NCBI RefSeq assembly: GCF_026342355.1
Contig: NZ_JAPEMV010000006.1
Coordinates: forward strand, 480,482 to 544,481
DNA from: Streptomyces sp. NBC_00249
GTDB lineage: Bacteria; Actinomycetota; Actinomycetes; Streptomycetales; Streptomycetaceae
Direction of reading: 5' to 3'
DNA length: 64,000 nucleotides
Made by a program: the position numbers and the translations under genes. The notes below the pieces were generated by a model. The model did no database searches. It saw only the letters and a list, made by a program, of their open reading frames with translations, and was not told the origin of the DNA. Below, in pieces: positions 60,147-64,000 of the stretch (its first letter is position 1; each line of letters begins with the position of its first letter).

Positions 60147-62645
60147 TCAGTGCTCCCCGGCTCCGTCCACCACGGCGCCCCATTCGTCCAGCAACGCCTG
60201 CGCGGACGCGTCGTCGGGACCTTCGGCCCACAGGTGCGTGACCGCTTCCGCCGGGTCCGGCAGGACCAGCGCCCACCGCCCGTCGGCCTCGACCACGCGC
60301 ACCCCGTCGGTGGTGTCCACCTGCCGGTCCCCGGCCGCCTCCACGACCCGCCGCATGACGAGCCCCTTCGCCGCCCACGGCGTGGGCACGTCCCGCTTCT
60401 GCACGTGCGCGCGCGGGATGCGGGCGTCGATCTGGCTCAGCGTGAGCTGCGTCCGCGCCACCAGCCCGATCAGCTGCACGAAAGCGGCCGACCCGTCGAA
60501 GACACTGCTGAACTCCGGGACGATGAAACCGCCCCGGCCGTCACCGCCGAAGATCGTGGTCTCCTCGCGGCCCACCCGGGTCAGGTCGTCCGGCGAGGTC
60601 GTCGTCCACTCCACCTGCGTGCCGTGGTACGCCGCCACCTGCTCGGCGACCCGGGTGGTGGTCACGGGCAGCGCCACCTTGCCGCTGCGCTTCTCGGCGG
60701 CCACCAGGTCGAGGAGTACGAGCAGCGCCCGGTCGTCCTCGATGATCCGCCCGCGCTCGTCCACCAGGGAGATCCGCTCGCCCACCGGGTCGAAGCGCAC
60801 CCCGAAGGCCGCCCGCGCCGACGCGACGATCTCCCCGAGCCGCACCAGCCCGGCCCGCCGGGACTCGCGGGTCTCGGTCGGCCGGGACTCGTCGAGACCT
60901 GGGTTGATCGTCAGCGCGTCCACGCCGAGCCGGCCCAGCAGGCTCGGCAGGACGAGCCCGGCGCTGCCGTTCGAAGCGTCCACGACCACCTTGAGGCCGG
61001 AATCGGCGATCCCGGTGGTGTCCACCCGGCGCAGCAGCGAGCCCGTGTACGAGTCGAAGACGCTCGACGGGAACTGCAGGTCACCGATCTCCCCGGGGAA
61101 GGCACGCCGGTACTCCTGGCGCGCGTACACCCGGTCCAGCTTGCGCTGCTGCGCCTGCGAGAGGTCGGCGCCGCGCTCGTCGAGGAACATGATGTCCACG
61201 GAGTCCGGCACTCCGGGCGAGGTCCGGATCATGATGCCGCCGGCCGCGCCGCGGGCGGTCTGCTGCCGGGCCACGGGCAGCGGCACGTTCTCCAGGTCCC
61301 GGACGTTGATGGCGCTGGCCTGGAGCGCCGAGATCACGGCGCGCTTGAGCGCCCTGGCGCCTCGGGAGTGGTCACGGGCCGTGGTGACGATCGCGCCCTT
61401 CTTGAGGGTGGTCGCGTAGGCGCCCGCGAGCTTCACCACCAGCTCGGGGGTGATCTCCACGTTCAGGATCCCGGAGACGCCGCGGGCGCCGAACAGGTGC
61501 GCCTGGCCTCTCGACTCCCAGATCACCGAGGTGTTGACGAAGGCGCCGGCCTCGATGGTTTTGAACGGGTAGACGCGCACGTTGCCCTGAATGATGGATT
61601 CTTCACCCACCAGGCACTCGTCACCGATGACGGCGCCGTCCTCGATCCGGGCGGCGCGCATGATGTCGGTGTTCTTGCCGATGACGCAACCGCGCAGGTT
61701 GCTGTGCGGCCCGATGTACACGTTGTCGTGGATCACGGCCTTGTGGAGGAAGGCCCCGCTCTTGACGACGACGTTCGACCCGATGACGGTGTGCTCGCGG
61801 ATCTCCACCCCGGCCTCGACCTTGGCGTAGTCCCCGATGTACAGCGGGCCGCGCAGGACCGCGTCCGGGCTCACCTCGGCTCCTTCGGCGATCCACACCC
61901 CGGGCGAGATCTCGAAGCCGTCCATGTCGACCTGGACCTTGCCCTCGAGCACGTCGGCCTGCGCCTTGACGTAGCTCTCGTGGGTGCCCACGTCCTCCCA
62001 GTAGCCCTCGGCCACGTAGCCGTAGATCGGCCGGCCTTCCTTCATCAGCTGGGGGAAGACGTCGCCGGACCAGTCGACGGAGACGTCCGGGTCGACGTAG
62101 TTGAAGATCTCCGGCTCCATCACGTAGATGCCGGTGTTGATGGTGTCCGAGAACACCTGGCCCCAGGTCGGCTTCTCGAGGAAGCGCTCGACCTTTCCTT
62201 CCTCGTCCACGATGGTGATCCCGAATTCCAGCGGATTCGGCACCCGGGTCAGGCACACCGTGACCAGTGCGCCCTTCTCCTTGTGGAAGCTGATGAGATC
62301 GGTGAGATCGAAGTCGGTGAGCGCATCGCCGGAAATGACGAGGAACGTGTCGTCCTTCAGGGCCTCCTCGGCATTCTTCACGCTGCCGGCGGTGCCGAGT
62401 GGCTTCTCCTCGTTGGCATAGGTGAGCTCCATCCCGAGCTCCTCGCCGTCACCGAAGTAGTTCTTGACGAGCGACGCCAGGAACTGCACCGTGACCACGG
62501 TCTCGCTGAGCCCATGGCGCTTGAGCAGCCTGAGCACGTGCTCCATGATCGGCCGGTTCGCCACCGGCAGGAGCGGCTTGGGCATGCTTGAGGTCATGGG
62601 GCGAAGCCGCGTACCTTCGCCACCGGCCATCACGACGGCCTTCAT
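60147..62645 (-). CDS. Mannose-1-phosphate guanylyltransferase fused to degenerate mutase domain
   Basis: 832 residues. N-terminal nucleotidyltransferase (MKAVVMAGGEGTRLRPMTSS, GLSETVVTVQF, VISGDALTDFDL), a left-handed beta-helix (about 250-370), then a phosphohexomutase-like half. In that half the phosphoserine loop reads IRTSPGVPD (Ser476) instead of TASHNP, and the metal loop reads FDPVGERI instead of DGDGDR, so mutase activity is doubtful. Makes GDP-mannose (or another NDP-sugar) for the cell wall. ATG 62645 with AGGAGGA 9-11 nt upstream. Confidence 0.88.
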   Translation of the reverse strand: MKAVVMAGGEGTRLRPMTSSMPKPLLPVANRPIMEHVLRLLKRHGLSETVVTVQFLASLVKNYFGDGEELGMELTYANEEKPLGTAGSVKNAEEALKDDTFLVISGDALTDFDLTDLISFHKEKGALVTVCLTRVPNPLEFGITIVDEEGKVERFLEKPTWGQVFSDTINTGIYVMEPEIFNYVDPDVSVDWSGDVFPQLMKEGRPIYGYVAEGYWEDVGTHESYVKAQADVLEGKVQVDMDGFEISPGVWIAEGAEVSPDAVLRGPLYIGDYAKVEAGVEIREHTVIGSNVVVKSGAFLHKAVIHDNVYIGPHSNLRGCVIGKNTDIMRAARIEDGAVIGDECLVGEESIIQGNVRVYPFKTIEAGAFVNTSVIWESRGQAHLFGARGVSGILNVEITPELVVKLAGAYATTLKKGAIVTTARDHSRGARALKRAVISALQASAINVRDLENVPLPVARQQTARGAAGGIMIRTSPGVPDSVDIMFLDERGADLSQAQQRKLDRVYARQEYRRAFPGEIGDLQFPSSVFDSYTGSLLRRVDTTGIADSGLKVVVDASNGSAGLVLPSLLGRLGVDALTINPGLDESRPTETRESRRAGLVRLGEIVASARAAFGVRFDPVGERISLVDERGRIIEDDRALLVLLDLVAAEKRSGKVALPVTTTRVAEQVAAYHGTQVEWTTTSPDDLTRVGREETTIFGGDGRGGFIVPEFSSVFDGSAAFVQLIGLVARTQLTLSQIDARIPRAHVQKRDVPTPWAAKGLVMRRVVEAAGDRQVDTTDGVRVVEADGRWALVLPDPAEAVTHLWAEGPDDASAQALLDEWGAVVDGAGEH

Positions 62646-62747
62646 GTCGGAAGAATCCTCCTAGAGAGATGACGGTCCAGCCGACCTCACCCGTCTCGGA
62701 CGGTGACTCCCGCTACTCCTCCGCGTCAGTACCGGCGCCGAGCGAGC

Positions 62748-63338
62748 TCAATCGGCCGTGGCATCCGCCTTGACCAGACGGCGGACTTGCACCACGTAAA
62801 GGATTCCTGCCCACCAATAGAGCGTTGTACCCCAACCCGCGAACGCCCATCCGAAAACGGACGCCATCCAGGCCAACCAGCCGTCACCGTCACTGAGCAA
62901 CAGCAGGGGGAAGGCGTACATCAGGTTGAAGGTCGCGGCCTTGCCGAGGAAGTTGACCTGGGGCGGCGGATAGCCGTGCCGGCGCAGGATCCACACCATG
63001 ACCAGCAACATTGCCTCACGGGCAAGGAGCGCGCCGGTAAGCCAGAGGGGCAGAATGCCGCGCCAGGTCAGACCGAAGAGCGTGGTCAGGACGTAGAGCC
63101 GGTCCGCGGCGGGGTCGAGCAGACGGCCGAGATTGCTGATCTGATTCCAGCGGCGCGCGAGTTTTCCGTCGAGGTAGTCGCTGATCCCGCTCAGCATCAG
63201 GACGGCCAGCGCCCACCCGTCGTACCCCTCCAGGATGAGCCAGAGGAACAGCGGCACGCCGACCAGGCGAGCCATGCTCAGGATGTTCGGAATGGTGAAA
63301 ATTCGGTCAGTCTGAACCCGAGTCTCCTGGACCTCCAC
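62748..63338 (-). CDS. CDP-alcohol phosphatidyltransferase (PgsA2-like)
   Basis: 196 residues, about five membrane helices. The active-site signature SDYLDGKLARRWNQISNLGR followed by LLDPAADR (D-G-x2-A-R-x8-G-x3-D-x3-D) is complete. Joins a CDP-activated lipid to an alcohol; position next to the DUF881 genes matches mycobacterial pgsA2. GTG 63338 with GGAGG 7 nt upstream. Directly downstream of the rRNA operon terminator. Confidence 0.9.
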   Translation of the reverse strand: MEVQETRVQTDRIFTIPNILSMARLVGVPLFLWLILEGYDGWALAVLMLSGISDYLDGKLARRWNQISNLGRLLDPAADRLYVLTTLFGLTWRGILPLWLTGALLAREAMLLVMVWILRRHGYPPPQVNFLGKAATFNLMYAFPLLLLSDGDGWLAWMASVFGWAFAGWGTTLYWWAGILYVVQVRRLVKADATAD

Positions 63339-63433
63339 CCGGGGGCCTCCACTGTGACGCTAGAAATGGTCGAATCGATGCCCCCTGACCCTACAGGAGT
63401 CCACGAGCGGCCCTGCCGGCCCCTGAACGCAGA

Positions 63434-63463
63434 AAAGCCCCGCACCATAAGGTGCGGGGCTTT
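63434..63463 (-). terminator. rRNA operon terminator
   Basis: A perfect 13-bp stem (AAAGCCCCGCACC 63434-63446 with 63451-63463) with loop ATAA, followed on the minus strand by TTTT. A classical intrinsic terminator just after the 5S gene. Confidence 0.92.
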
Positions 63464-63475
63464 CCCACAATGATT

Positions 63476-63595
63476 GTTCGGCGGCGTCCTACTCTCCCAC
63501 AGGGTCCCCCCTGCAGTACCATCGGCGCTGAAAGGCTTAGCTTCCGGGTTCGGAATGTAAACCGGGCGTTTCCCTAACGCTATGACCACCGAAAC
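63476..63595 (-). rRNA. rrf: 5S ribosomal RNA
   Basis: 120 nt on the minus strand, from GTTTCGGTGGTCATAGCG to GGACGCCGCCGAAC, whose ends pair. Internal CCGAACCCGGAAGCTAAG is the usual 5S core. Downstream of 23S with a 74-bp spacer. Confidence 0.96.
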
Positions 63596-63669
63596 ACTAT
63601 GAAGTTAACCAACCGGGCATGGACACGGTTCGTTACTTCAGAACTAACACAGTGGACGCGAGCAACTGA

Positions 63670-64000
<331 letters not shown>

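Overview
The window reads as a piece of a Streptomyces chromosome. Coding DNA is very GC-rich with G/C in almost every third codon position, GTG starts are common, and many genes begin directly at a promoter -10 box without a ribosome binding site. Marker genes agree: a divergent third-type elongation factor Tu (tuf3-like), a DUF5999 small protein, a tandem glycine riboswitch on gcvP, an rRNA operon, and the actinobacterial cluster CDP-alcohol phosphatidyltransferase / DUF881 / small basic protein / DUF881 / FHA protein / MerR / DUF151 nuclease / MerR. No phage, plasmid, complete insertion sequence, CRISPR array, tRNA or biosynthetic gene cluster was seen.

Bases 1-31.9 kb hold mostly small transcription units: a DUF885 protein tail, a rhodanese and its divergent AsnC-type regulator, the SbcCD nuclease, a vanadium-haloperoxidase-like secreted enzyme, a YigZ protein, a CoA-binding protein, an XRE-cupin regulator divergent from an EamA exporter, hexapeptide-repeat proteins (acyltransferase, gamma carbonic anhydrase), DedA and TVP38 membrane proteins, a lipoprotein GH3 glycosidase, an MFS exporter, a spermidine-synthase-like protein, a patatin, tuf3, uppP, lnt, an oxidoreductase, a DinB protein, ung and an orphan peptide-type substrate-binding lipoprotein. 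A 165-bp MITE-like palindromic element sits at 24786-24950.

Bases 31.9-49.5 kb hold two short-chain dehydrogenases in an operon, a HipA-like kinase translationally coupled to a DUF3037 protein, an isochorismatase-fold protein lacking the usual catalytic residues, several regulator/target divergent pairs (LysR-EamA, MocR-flavoprotein, PadR-secreted protein), three EamA transporters in all, a secreted protein made of three 70-residue repeats, PhzF, a CPBP membrane protease, a GCS2-type glutamate-cysteine ligase and small conserved proteins. A 57-bp CTAG-bounded palindrome and an 11-codon leaderless upstream ORF lie at 41.15-41.29 kb.

Bases 49.6-64 kb are mostly on the minus strand: gcvP under a two-aptamer glycine riboswitch, a PRC-barrel protein (plus strand), DNA polymerase IV, the MerR/DUF151/MerR/FHA cluster, the DUF881-Sbp-DUF881 operon, a mannose-1-phosphate guanylyltransferase fused to a degenerate phosphomannomutase domain, a CDP-alcohol phosphatidyltransferase, then 5S rRNA and the 3' end of 23S rRNA. 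From family knowledge, gene content and order resemble the Mycobacterium tuberculosis pgsA2-garA-Rv1828-Rv1829-Rv1830-gcvB region, which suggests an old actinobacterial linkage between glycine cleavage, a GarA-type 2-oxoglutarate switch and MerR regulators.

The most interesting items are the HipA-like kinase/DUF3037 module, the triple-repeat secreted protein, the GH3 enzyme with a rearranged nucleophile motif, the degenerate mutase domain, a lone CRISPR-repeat-like palindrome, an upstream peptide ORF before an exporter, and a consistent set of about 19 leaderless promoters.
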